A DNA stretch of 64,000 nucleotides, taken from positions 1 through 64,000 of the forward strand of contig NZ_SLZG01000004.1 of assembly GCF_004341625.1 (NCBI RefSeq). The letters run 5' to 3'. Below, piece by piece: positions 56,618 to 64,000 of the stretch. Numbering within the stretch: position 1 is the first letter of the stretch; every line of letters begins with the position of its first letter. The position numbers and the translations under genes are program-made. This DNA is from Rhizobium sp. BK376. GTDB taxonomy: Bacteria; Pseudomonadota; Alphaproteobacteria; Rhizobiales; Rhizobiaceae. The notes under the pieces are model-generated. The model was not told where the DNA came from. It was given only the letters and a program-made list of their open reading frames with translations, and ran no database searches.

Positions 56618-59374
56618 ATGACTAGCTCCAGCAACGGAAGAAAGGGCGCCTTTGCGGATCGCCCAGCGCTTGCGCGGTTGGTGGCGATCAAGCGTATGCT
56701 GGCCCGGCTGGTGCTTTTCTGCGAGCAGTTGCTTCCTATGCTGCTGGCCCCGCTTTCGGTCATCGCTTTTTATCTTTCCGTCTCCTGGTTCGGGCTTTTC
56801 CGCATCGCCTCCGATCCCGTGCGATGGGCTTTTCTGGCTGTTTTTGCCCTGGCTCTCGCCGCGTCGCTCATTCCCTTCCGCCGCCTTCGCTGGCCGGCAA
56901 CATCGGAGGCCGATCGGTTTCTGGAAGAGCGCAACGGCCTTGCGCACCAGCCCGTCACCGTTCAGGAAGACGAGCCCGCCTTCGATACGCCTTTTGCCCG
57001 TGCCCTATGGCGTGAGCATCAGGCGCGCATGGCGGCAAAAATCGCCGCTCTCGATGCAGGATTGCCGCGCCCTGATATCGCCCGCTACGACCGTTTTGCG
57101 CTCCGCGCCATTCCCGCCCTTCTGCTTGTGACGGCCTTCAGCTTCTCGGCATCGAACAGCGGCGGGTCGATTACCGATGCGTTCAACAGTTCGAGCCGAG
57201 GCGCCCAGAACCCCGACCTGCGCATCGACGCCTGGGTCACCCCTCCCTATTATACCGGCCAGGCGCCTACCTATCTGACCGGCAACAGCGCGCTTGCGCA
57301 AAACGCAATCAGCATTCCGCAATTCTCCGATTTGACCGTCCGAGTGACCGGCGGCCAGGGCGATGAGAAGGTAACCTTCCAGGCAACGGGCAGCGACCAG
57401 CCGACCGATATTGCAGCACAAACGCCGGAACAGGCGCAGGCTGCAGCCGCGCAGGGCAACAGCCCTAAGCCTCCGGCGCCGGCAGCACCCCAGCCACAGC
57501 CACCCGCTCCGAACGGCGCTGCCACTGCCGACGCAAGCCCCCCGGCAGCACGCACGCATCTGCTGAAGTTGGAAAAAGGCGGCGTCCTTTCCGTCGCCGG
57601 ACAACAGTGGTCCTTCAAGGTACTCGCCGACAAGGCGCCTGAAATCGCCTTCGACGGCCTGCCCCGCAGCAGCGTCAATGGCGCCCTCGAAATCAATTTC
57701 AAGGCGAAGGACGATTACGGCATCGAGGAGGCCCATGCCGAGATCGTGCCTGTCGACCGCGATCCTCAGGCCACCCCGCTTTATGCGCTTCCGGAATACA
57801 AGCTCGATATCCCCGGCCGCAACCGCCGGGATGTCAAAGGTCTGGCGAGCCACGACCTGACGAAGGATCCGCTCGCCGGCAAGCGCGTCCGTGTGACGCT
57901 TGTCGCGAAGGATGGCGCCGGCCAGACGGGCCGTAGCCCGCCTTACGAGATGACGCTGCCCGCCCGCAACTTCACCGAACCGCTGGCCGGAGCCGTTGCC
58001 GAAGAGCGGCAGATCTTTACGCTCGACACCCGCAAGATGCCTGAGGCAATCGCCTTCAACGAAGCGCTGACCCTTCGCGCCGACGAAACCATTCCGAGCC
58101 TGACCAACTATCTGCTGCTGCAGTCGGCGCGCTCGCGCATGAAGCTTGTGCGTGGCGACGATGCGTTGAAGGACACCGCCGATTACCTTTGGCAGATTGC
58201 GACAGGAATGGAGGACGGCCAGCTTTCCGACGCGCAGAAAAAGCTGCGGGACGCCCAGCAGAAACTATCCGATGCGCTTCAGCGCAACGCGCCCGACGCC
58301 GAGATCAAGAAGCTCATGGACGAGCTTCGCAAGGCGATGAACGACTATATGAAGGAGCTCGCCGAGCGCATGCAGAATGCGCCGATGCAGCCCAACCAGC
58401 GGTCCGCGAATGTCCTGCGGCAGCAGGACCTCCAGCGCCTGATGGATCAGATCGAGAACCTCGCTCGCTCGGGCAATCGCGACGCGGCCCAGCAGATGCT
58501 GTCCGAACTGCAGCGCATGATGAACAACCTGCAGGCCGGTCGACCGCAGCCCGGTCAGCAGCAGGGGCAGCAAAATAGCGAAGCGCAGCAGCAGATGGAC
58601 AAGCTCGGCCAGATCCTGCGCGACCAGCAGAAGCTGATGGAGGAGACCTTCAAGCTCGACCAGGCGATGAAGGACCGCATGCAGCGCGGCGACCCCAACG
58701 AGGACGGCGACGATCCCTTCAGCCAGCCCATGCCCGGCCAGAACGGCCAGCAGCAACAACAGGGCCAGCAGCAACAGCAGCAAGGCCAACAGGGGCAACA
58801 AGGACAGCAGGGCCAACAGGGGCAGCAGGGACAATCGCCGACCGACAACATGACGGCCGATCAGCTGCGCGAAGCCCTGAAGCAATTGCGCCAGAGGCAG
58901 GAGGAGCTTGGCAAGCAACTCGGCGAGCTGCAAAAGGGCCTCGGCAAGCTCGGCGTCAAGCCCGGTCCCGGTTTCGGTCAGGCCCAGCGCGAGATGGAAG
59001 GTGCTGCCGGCCAATTGGGCCAGGGTCACGGCGAACCGGCGCTGCAGGGCCAGGGCCGCGCACTGGAAGCCTTGCGCCAGGGCGCACGCGACATGATGAG
59101 CCAGATGATGCAGGCAATGCAGCAGAACGGACAGGCAGGCGGCCGCAATCAGCAGGGCCAGTTCGGCCAGGGCAACCAGAACGGTCGCGACCCCCTTGGA
59201 CGGATGCGCGAGACAAACGACGGGCCGCTAAGCGACGACGGACCGAAAATTCCCGACGAGATCGATGTGCAGCGGGCTCGCGAAATCCTCGACGCCATTC
59301 GCCAGCGACTGGGCAACAATCCGACCCAGGAGGAAGAGCGGCGCTATCTCGAACGCCTGCTCGATATTCAGTAG
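56618..59374 (+). CDS. TIGR02302 (DUF4175) membrane protein with Gln-rich tract
   Basis: A 918-residue protein, common in alphaproteobacteria and of unknown function. Two membrane segments lie near residues 30-75 and a third near 160. A periplasmic-type middle is followed by a long helical, Gln-rich C-terminal region (about 520-870) with a run of Gly-Gln repeats at 58741-58840. The closing ILDAIRQRLGNNPTQEEERRYLERLL segment is conserved. It lies downstream of lysA and is convergent with cpdR. Confidence 0.88.
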   Translation: MTSSSNGRKGAFADRPALARLVAIKRMLARLVLFCEQLLPMLLAPLSVIAFYLSVSWFGLFRIASDPVRWAFLAVFALALAASLIPFRRLRWPATSEADRFLEERNGLAHQPVTVQEDEPAFDTPFARALWREHQARMAAKIAALDAGLPRPDIARYDRFALRAIPALLLVTAFSFSASNSGGSITDAFNSSSRGAQNPDLRIDAWVTPPYYTGQAPTYLTGNSALAQNAISIPQFSDLTVRVTGGQGDEKVTFQATGSDQPTDIAAQTPEQAQAAAAQGNSPKPPAPAAPQPQPPAPNGAATADASPPAARTHLLKLEKGGVLSVAGQQWSFKVLADKAPEIAFDGLPRSSVNGALEINFKAKDDYGIEEAHAEIVPVDRDPQATPLYALPEYKLDIPGRNRRDVKGLASHDLTKDPLAGKRVRVTLVAKDGAGQTGRSPPYEMTLPARNFTEPLAGAVAEERQIFTLDTRKMPEAIAFNEALTLRADETIPSLTNYLLLQSARSRMKLVRGDDALKDTADYLWQIATGMEDGQLSDAQKKLRDAQQKLSDALQRNAPDAEIKKLMDELRKAMNDYMKELAERMQNAPMQPNQRSANVLRQQDLQRLMDQIENLARSGNRDAAQQMLSELQRMMNNLQAGRPQPGQQQGQQNSEAQQQMDKLGQILRDQQKLMEETFKLDQAMKDRMQRGDPNEDGDDPFSQPMPGQNGQQQQQGQQQQQQGQQGQQGQQGQQGQQGQSPTDNMTADQLREALKQLRQRQEELGKQLGELQKGLGKLGVKPGPGFGQAQREMEGAAGQLGQGHGEPALQGQGRALEALRQGARDMMSQMMQAMQQNGQAGGRNQQGQFGQGNQNGRDPLGRMRETNDGPLSDDGPKIPDEIDVQRAREILDAIRQRLGNNPTQEEERRYLERLLDIQ

Positions 59375-59397
59375 AAGCAATCTGATAGCGGAAGCGA

Positions 59398-59757
59398 TCA
59401 AGCCGCCAGCGCGCGGGCGACCGCCTTGCGGATGTCAGGCAGCGCAAAGGGTTTGGAGACGACATCGACGATCTTTTCCATGAGGTCGTCGGCGCGTTCG
59501 CGTTGTTCGGCATAGCCGGTCATCAAGAGGATTTTCATGTCAGGCCAGCCAGAGGCTGCCTGATGCGCCAGTTCTATGCCGTCCATGACGGGCATGCGGA
59601 TATCCGACAGCAACAGGTCGAAACCGCCGAGCTTCAGCTTTTCCAGGCCTTCGGCGCCGTCGGCGGCTTCTTCGGTCTCATGTCCATCTAGACGCAGAGC
59701 GCGAGCAACGAAGCTTCTCAAGGAATCTTCGTCTTCCGTAATCAGGATTTTGGCCAT
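59398..59757 (-). CDS. cpdR: CpdR-like single-domain response regulator
   Basis: A 119-residue receiver domain without an output domain: acidic pair E8/D9, phosphorylation site D52, T80 and K102. Its sequence (LRLDGHETEEAADGAEGLEKL) matches alphaproteobacterial CpdR, which, when unphosphorylated, brings substrates to ClpXP and so controls CtrA turnover in the cell cycle. The C-terminus ends LAA. The ATG at 59757 has GGAG eight bases upstream. A TTAACCAT box lies about 90 bases upstream. Confidence 0.9.
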   Translation of the reverse strand: MAKILITEDEDSLRSFVARALRLDGHETEEAADGAEGLEKLKLGGFDLLLSDIRMPVMDGIELAHQAASGWPDMKILLMTGYAEQRERADDLMEKIVDVVSKPFALPDIRKAVARALAA

Positions 59758-59846
59758 TTTCATCGCTCCGTCGGTCCGTCATGTCCTGAAGCGAAATCAC
59801 CAGACTTTCCTTTGCGATCGGTAAACGGCGCGAAGGAACCCGGCCA

Positions 59847-59854
59847 ATGGTTAA
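59847..59854 (-). promoter_or_regulatory. CtrA-like half-site before cpdR
   Basis: On the minus strand this reads TTAACCAT, a form of CtrA recognition half-site, about 90 bases upstream of cpdR. A second TTAA at the 11-base spacing is not present, so binding would be weak. Confidence 0.35.
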
Positions 59855-59987
59855 CAAGCCGTCTGCATATCCGGAGGGTCTGAAGCAATTCCAGCAAAAG
59901 TGTACAGCGGTTTTGCGTTCGGAATTGCAGAAAATCAAATAGTTAGGCGTTCTCGCGATTCGAAGAAAAGCGGAAGCGCTCTAACGA

Positions 59988-60530
59988 TCAGACATCGCCG
60001 GTGACGACGCCGACGAAGGGCAGTTCCCGGAAGGCATAGGCGACATCCATCCCGTAGCCGACGACGAAATAGTCCGGGCACTCGAAACCGACATAATCGG
60101 CCTCCAGCTCTTCCTTCCGCTTCACCTTCTTGTCGAGCAGAACGGCAAGCGTGACGTTGCGTGCGCCGCGCTCATAGAGCAGTTCCTTGGCGAAGCGCAA
60201 AGTGCGGCCGGACTCCAGAATATCGTCGATCAGAAGGACATCGCGATCCTTCACGTCGCTGTCGATGTCCTTGACGATACGCACGCCCTGCGACGTCGTC
60301 CCGGTGCCATAGCTCGACAGCGTGATGAATTCGACTTCCGGTGCAAGGCCGGTGTCGTGCAGGGCGCGCAGAAGATCGGCAGCAAAAATGAACGAACCCT
60401 TGAGGATCGCGATGACCAGCAGGTCTTTTGTGGGACCGCTGGAAATCTCCTTCGCCATAGACAGATTGCGCTCGGCGATCTGCTCGGCGGTGAAAAGCGG
60501 CTCGATGATCTTTCCGCGAACGACTGGCAT
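59988..60530 (-). CDS. hpt: Hypoxanthine phosphoribosyltransferase
   Basis: A 180-residue purine-salvage enzyme joining hypoxanthine or guanine to PRPP. The PRPP loop VLLIDDILESGRT is clear, as is the SSYGTGT flexible loop. The ATG at 60530 (MPVVRGK) has GGAG ten bases upstream; the ATG at 60539 is too close to it, and the longer frame to 60758 has no support. Confidence 0.94.
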   Translation of the reverse strand: MPVVRGKIIEPLFTAEQIAERNLSMAKEISSGPTKDLLVIAILKGSFIFAADLLRALHDTGLAPEVEFITLSSYGTGTTSQGVRIVKDIDSDVKDRDVLLIDDILESGRTLRFAKELLYERGARNVTLAVLLDKKVKRKEELEADYVGFECPDYFVVGYGMDVAYAFRELPFVGVVTGDV

Positions 60531-60612
60531 TAAGGGCATGCTCCATAGGCTGTGCGACGGACATCCGCCGATTAAGCCCCGCTCGTTAGCACAAACGAGC
60601 GCCCGAAGCACC

Positions 60613-61272
60613 CTAAGGCATGAAGGAAAGCCGTGCTTCCGGCATTTTTCCGCCGGGATATTGCAGTCGCGCCATGAATCCGCGGCTCTCTCCGGCCTTG
60701 ATCCGGTCAACCGGCGGCGCAACGACGATCGTCGAGAGGATTCTGTCATCGACCACAAGATCAGCCCGCACCGGCTTCAGGGAAACCGCAGATTCGCCCT
60801 GATTTTCGATGATACCGTTCAGAACGAGAATGCGCATGCCGTTGGCATCGCGCGGCGTGAGCGTGACATGGCTGAACTGCAAGGGATCGGAAATCGCGGC
60901 CTGGTTGGTCGAAAGGCCGGAGAACCCGCCCGAAAGGCCAAAGACCAGAACGAACATTGCGACCACGAGAACGGCGAAAACCCGACCGGACGCGCGCTGC
61001 AGCCATTGCTCGGCAATACGCAGATAGACCGCAAGTGCCGTAATCGCCGGAGAAAACGCGGAAGGCTTGGAAACGACATGGGAATGGTTGGCTTTGAAAT
61101 TCTTCGCCGAGAAGGCCGATCCGCGAACGGGCAGCACGGTCACGAATTCCGCGTCCGTGATGTCAGGCTTTCGGTCGAAAAAGCCATGCGATCTTTGACC
61201 TGTTATCCGCTCGGGCGGAAGAAGATCATAGACCAATCCCGTCTGCTGCTGGCGATAGCGGAATGCACCCAT
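60613..61272 (-). CDS. Single-pass membrane protein, DUF3426-like
   Basis: A 219-residue protein. A basic N-terminal half leads to one hydrophobic segment (FAVLVVAMFVLVFGLSGGF), and the periplasmic part (LVLNGIIENQGESAVSLKPVRADLVV and AGESRGFMARLQYPGG) resembles DUF3426 beta-sandwich domains, but without the usual N-terminal zinc finger. GAGGA lies before the ATG at 61272; the GTG at 61296 is less likely. It is divergent from ftsE. Confidence 0.75.
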   Translation of the reverse strand: MGAFRYRQQQTGLVYDLLPPERITGQRSHGFFDRKPDITDAEFVTVLPVRGSAFSAKNFKANHSHVVSKPSAFSPAITALAVYLRIAEQWLQRASGRVFAVLVVAMFVLVFGLSGGFSGLSTNQAAISDPLQFSHVTLTPRDANGMRILVLNGIIENQGESAVSLKPVRADLVVDDRILSTIVVAPPVDRIKAGESRGFMARLQYPGGKMPEARLSFMP

Positions 61273-61355
61273 GACGACGTCCTCTTCGGTGTCCACATGG
61301 TTTCACGCCCCGACGAAATCTGGGCATTGAAACGAATCCGTCCCAGAAGTAAATT

Positions 61356-61366
61356 TTAATGGTTAA
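61356..61366 (-). promoter_or_regulatory. CtrA-like box upstream of the membrane protein gene
   Basis: On the minus strand this reads TTAACCATTAA, containing TTAACCAT, about 85 bases before the leftward gene start at 61272. The two TTAA elements are three bases apart instead of the usual seven. Confidence 0.3.
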
Positions 61367-61414
61367 TGCTTCGCAAAGACCGCCGTAAACCGGACGTCCT
61401 TTCGGCAAAATTTA

Positions 61415-61446
61415 CCGACTGTTAACGGACTTGGTTAACAAGTCGG
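61415..61446. promoter_or_regulatory. Hairpin with duplicated GTTAAC before ftsE
   Basis: CCGACTGTTAAC (61415-61426) pairs with GTTAAC-A-AGTCGG (61434-61446), giving a 12-bp stem with one bulged A and a seven-base loop. It lies 34 bases before the ftsE TTG start. It may be a protein-binding site or a leader hairpin in the mRNA. Confidence 0.45.
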
Positions 61447-61479
61447 CTTATCGAGAACGCGCACAGACTGGACGGCCCG

Positions 61480-62139
61480 TTGATCCATTTCGAAAATGTC
61501 GGTTTGCGCTACGGCATGGGCCCGGAAATCCTCCGGGACCTGACCTTCGACATTCCGAAGAAATCCTTCCAGTTCCTGACCGGCCCCTCGGGCGCTGGCA
61601 AGACGACGTTGCTGCGCCTGCTTTTCATGTCATTGCAGCCGACGCGCGGGCTCATTCGCATGTTCGGCCGCGACATCGCCTCGATCCCGCGCAACGAGCT
61701 GCCTCTGCTCCGCCGCCGTGTCGGCATCGTCTTTCAGGATTTCCGCCTTCTCGAACATCTGACGACCTATGAGAATGTCGCCCTCCCGCTGCGCGTCCGG
61801 GGCAAGGAGGAAAGCTCCTATCGCACTGACGTGCTGGAACTCCTGAAATGGGTCGGCCTCGGCGAGCGCATCAACGTCCTGCCGCCGGTGCTGTCGGGCG
61901 GCGAGAAGCAGAGGGCGGCGATTGCCCGCGCACTCATCGACCGGCCGGAGATTCTGCTCGCCGATGAACCGACGGGGAATGTCGACCCTCCAATGGCCCG
62001 CCGGCTGCTCAATCTTTTTCTTGAGCTGAACCGCCTGGGCACCGCAGTCGTCATCGCCACCCACGATCTGACCCTGATGGATCAGGTCGAGGCGAGGCGC
62101 ATGATTTTGTCAGGGGGGCATCTGGATATCTATGACTGA
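61480..62139 (+). CDS. ftsE: Cell division ATP-binding protein FtsE
   Basis: A 219-residue ABC ATPase that, with FtsX, controls peptidoglycan hydrolysis at the septum. Walker A GPSGAGKT is at 35-42; the signature LSGGEKQR and Walker B ILLADEPTGN follow. The start is TTG at 61480; no ATG lies near the N-terminus, which matches the usual MIHFENV opening. Its end overlaps ftsX by eight bases. Confidence 0.95.
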   Translation: MIHFENVGLRYGMGPEILRDLTFDIPKKSFQFLTGPSGAGKTTLLRLLFMSLQPTRGLIRMFGRDIASIPRNELPLLRRRVGIVFQDFRLLEHLTTYENVALPLRVRGKEESSYRTDVLELLKWVGLGERINVLPPVLSGGEKQRAAIARALIDRPEILLADEPTGNVDPPMARRLLNLFLELNRLGTAVVIATHDLTLMDQVEARRMILSGGHLDIYD

Positions 62140-63148
62140 TCCGGCCCCGGCAAGAAGCGGACGACCCGCAGGTGGCGCCCCCGAAAAGAAGCGGCCGGAA
62201 ATGCGCGTGCGCCCGACGGCCCCCATCGTTCCGCCCTCCAACATCCAGGGCAATGCGCTGATGGTGGTGATCGCCATCATGGCGTTTCTCGCCTGCCTGA
62301 CGCTCGGCGCCGTCAGCATGGTGCGCTCGACGGCGGCAAGCTGGGAAAGCCAGATTTCCCGCGAGATCACCATCCAGATCAAGCCCGACGACAATCTCGA
62401 CATGGAGAAGGCCCTGACCCAGGCGCGCGACATCGCGCTCGGCTTCGTCGGCACCAAGACCGGCCAGATCGTCGACGAGGCGGCGACGGCACGTCTGCTC
62501 GAACCGTGGCTCGGGGCGGGTCTGGACCTGAAGGAACTGCCGGTGCCGCGCCTCGTCATCATCACCATCGACGAGACCCACCCGCCGGATTTCGAGGCGA
62601 TGCGCGCACTGCTCAAGGATTCCATTCCGCAGGCATCGCTGGACGACCATCGCACCTGGGTCGATCGCCTGGTTTCCATGGCGCATACGACGGTTATGAT
62701 CGGCACGGGCGTCCTTCTCCTCGTCTTCACGGCGATGGTTCTGACGGTGGTCTTCGCCACCCGCGGTACGCTGTCAGGCAATCGCCATATCGTCGAGGTC
62801 TTGCATTTCGTCGGCGCTGAAAGCTCTTTCGTCGCCACGGAATTCCAGAAGCATTTCCTGAAGATCAGCCTCAAGGGATCAGCCGTGGGATCGGCGCTTG
62901 CCGCCCTGTTCTTCGCCGCCGCCGGCATCATCCAGAGCCATACTATCGCCACGCCGCAAACCGACCAGGCGACCGCCCTGTTCGGCACCTTTTCGGTAGG
63001 CGCGCTCGGCTATGTCGGCATCTTCGTGACGATGATCGTCATCGCGCTTTTGACGACGGTCACGGCGCGGTTTACTGTCATGCGAACCATTTACGAGATC
63101 GACCTGATAAGGTCTGATCCAGCAAGAACCGACAGTGTCCCGAACTGA
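62132..63148 (+). CDS. ftsX: Cell division protein FtsX
   Basis: A 338-residue membrane partner of FtsE. A long, basic N-terminal region (about 45 residues) precedes TM1 (MVVIAIMAFLACLTLGAV). A large periplasmic domain and three more membrane segments follow, the FtsX topology. It overlaps ftsE by eight bases, indicating coupled translation. Confidence 0.95.
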   Translation: MTDPAPARSGRPAGGAPEKKRPEMRVRPTAPIVPPSNIQGNALMVVIAIMAFLACLTLGAVSMVRSTAASWESQISREITIQIKPDDNLDMEKALTQARDIALGFVGTKTGQIVDEAATARLLEPWLGAGLDLKELPVPRLVIITIDETHPPDFEAMRALLKDSIPQASLDDHRTWVDRLVSMAHTTVMIGTGVLLLVFTAMVLTVVFATRGTLSGNRHIVEVLHFVGAESSFVATEFQKHFLKISLKGSAVGSALAALFFAAAGIIQSHTIATPQTDQATALFGTFSVGALGYVGIFVTMIVIALLTTVTARFTVMRTIYEIDLIRSDPARTDSVPN

Positions 63149-63218
63149 CGGTCTTACCCATGGCGTTTTGCCATCAAACAGCCTGTTCCTTGCCGCAATC
63201 TGCGGCTACTGATGATTC

Positions 63219-63953
63219 ATGACCATGGGCCAGATGACGCATAATACTTCTCTGCCGCCGACATTGCGGGAGCAATCCCAAAATGGCGGCTCGCCGCGTC
63301 GCAGCCTCTTCCGTAGAATTCTTCGCTGGGGCGGCTTTGCCTCCATCCTCCTCATGGCCATACTCTTCGGCGGATTCCTGCATTTTGCCGACTCGATCAC
63401 CACGCTGAAACCGCCACTCTATCCCAAGGCGGATGCGATCGTGGTCCTGACCGGCGGCTACCAGCGTATCGACCAGGCGGTGGAACTGCTGCGCCAGGGG
63501 GCCGGCAACCGGCTGCTGATATCAGGCGTCCATCCGACCACGACCCGCACGCAGATCCGCAGGCTGACACAGAGCCCCGCCAATCTCTTCTCGTGCTGCG
63601 TCGATATCGGCTACGATGCCCTGGACACGATCGGCAATGCCCGCGAGGCAGTGCGCTGGATCCACAGCAATGGCTATAAGCACGTGCTTGTCGTCACCAA
63701 CAACTATCATATGCCCCGCAGCATTGCCGAGCTGAAGTACGTCGATCCCGCCACCGATTTCATTCCCTATCCCGTCGTCAATTCCGACCTCAAGACGAAG
63801 GCATGGTTCACTGACCCGAATGCGTTGCGGACCATCCTCTCCGAATATGCGAAGGTGCTGCTCGCCGGGGCCAGAAACCTGACGGGCTTTGGGCGTCCTG
63901 TCGGCCTGCGATCGGAGGAGCCGGACGAGGCAACGGGCAAGAGCCACATCTGA
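63219..63953 (+). CDS. YdcF-family (DUF218) membrane protein
   Basis: A 244-residue protein with one N-terminal hydrophobic segment (GGFASILLMAILFGGFLHF) and a DUF218 domain in the periplasm (ADAIVVLTGGYQRIDQAVELLRQGAGNRLLISG, then VLVVTNNYHMPRSI). Members such as SanA and ElyC affect envelope integrity. It lies 70 bases after ftsX and may be co-transcribed. The ATG at 63225 is an alternative start. Confidence 0.9.
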   Translation: MTMGQMTHNTSLPPTLREQSQNGGSPRRSLFRRILRWGGFASILLMAILFGGFLHFADSITTLKPPLYPKADAIVVLTGGYQRIDQAVELLRQGAGNRLLISGVHPTTTRTQIRRLTQSPANLFSCCVDIGYDALDTIGNAREAVRWIHSNGYKHVLVVTNNYHMPRSIAELKYVDPATDFIPYPVVNSDLKTKAWFTDPNALRTILSEYAKVLLAGARNLTGFGRPVGLRSEEPDEATGKSHI

Positions 63954-64000
63954 CTTTCATGCCCTTCCGGCACGCGTCCGCTTTTTATTGACACGGATTT

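Noticed and set aside
61421-61439. Canonical CtrA site (TTAA-N7-TTAA) before ftsE
   Set aside because: The two TTAA elements are nine bases apart rather than seven; reported instead as a hairpin with repeated GTTAAC.
1-64000. CRISPR arrays, insertion sequences, prophage, defence systems
   Set aside because: I saw no regularly spaced repeats, transposase or integrase genes, or recognisable defence genes. The HNH protein is a stand-alone conserved family member without restriction or Cas partners.

Overview
The window reads as core chromosome of a Rhizobiales alphaproteobacterium, most likely the genus Rhizobium (R. leguminosarum/R. etli group). This rests on high GC, on family content (CpdR-type regulator, TIGR02302 membrane protein, DUF4167 protein, PtsP, TlpA, HIG1 protein) and on gene orders I associate with rhizobia: lysC-ptsP-prfA-prmC, tlpA/argH/lptM-like/lysA, adenosyltransferase-etfB-etfA-hbd, ftsE-ftsX. 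No database search was possible, so the genus is inference. There are no insertion sequences, phages, CRISPR arrays or plasmid functions. I annotate 62 protein genes, one tRNA, one candidate structured RNA, and a set of operators, terminators and repeats.

Layout. 0-12 kb: M23 peptidase, convergent with clpB; DUF4167 gene; then the leftward lysC-ptsP-prfA-prmC group. 12-17 kb: an accessory-looking block (small membrane protein, LysR with a divergent AEC carrier, TetR plus MFS pump) before ubiG. 18-21 kb: a tight leftward run comF-grxC-nitrilase-DUF1178-DUF3291, with a methyltransferase divergent from it. 22-26 kb: lone Flp pilin, small membrane protein, then argJ-GNAT-mutT and a parvulin-type isomerase divergent from secA. 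29-36 kb: flippase plus GNAT/CelD-type protein, acyl-CoA synthetase, aldo/keto reductase, methyltransferase. 36-38 kb: TetR/MFS divergent pair with twin operators. 38-40 kb: tRNA-Leu(CAA), Tat-type CHAP/NlpC-like hydrolase, a gene-free stretch with a rod-like foldable RNA, and two small genes. 40-46 kb: YqaA, DsbB, HNH protein, AlkA-type glycosylase, GluQRS, YihY, SDR, HIG1 protein, cobalamin adenosyltransferase. 46-49 kb: etfBA and 3-hydroxybutyryl-CoA dehydrogenase. 49-52 kb: DeoR regulator divergent from a nitrilase and a luciferase-like flavin oxidoreductase. 52-59 kb: tlpA, argH, lptM-like lipoprotein, lysA, TIGR02302. 59-64 kb: cpdR, hpt, membrane protein, ftsEX, YdcF.

How it works together. 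Most of the window is housekeeping: translation termination (prfA/prmC), proteostasis (clpB, PpiC-type isomerase, secA, dsbB, tlpA), lysine and arginine synthesis (lysC, lysA, argH, argJ), beta-oxidation electron flow (etfBA, hbd), cell division and cycle (ftsEX, cpdR). The less described parts are the DeoR/nitrilase/LLM cluster with its perfect operator-like inverted repeat, the flippase/GNAT pair, the foldable region at 39.35-39.44 kb, and the hairpin-bearing leader of ftsE. None of these is convincingly a new defence or mobile system; I do not see one here.
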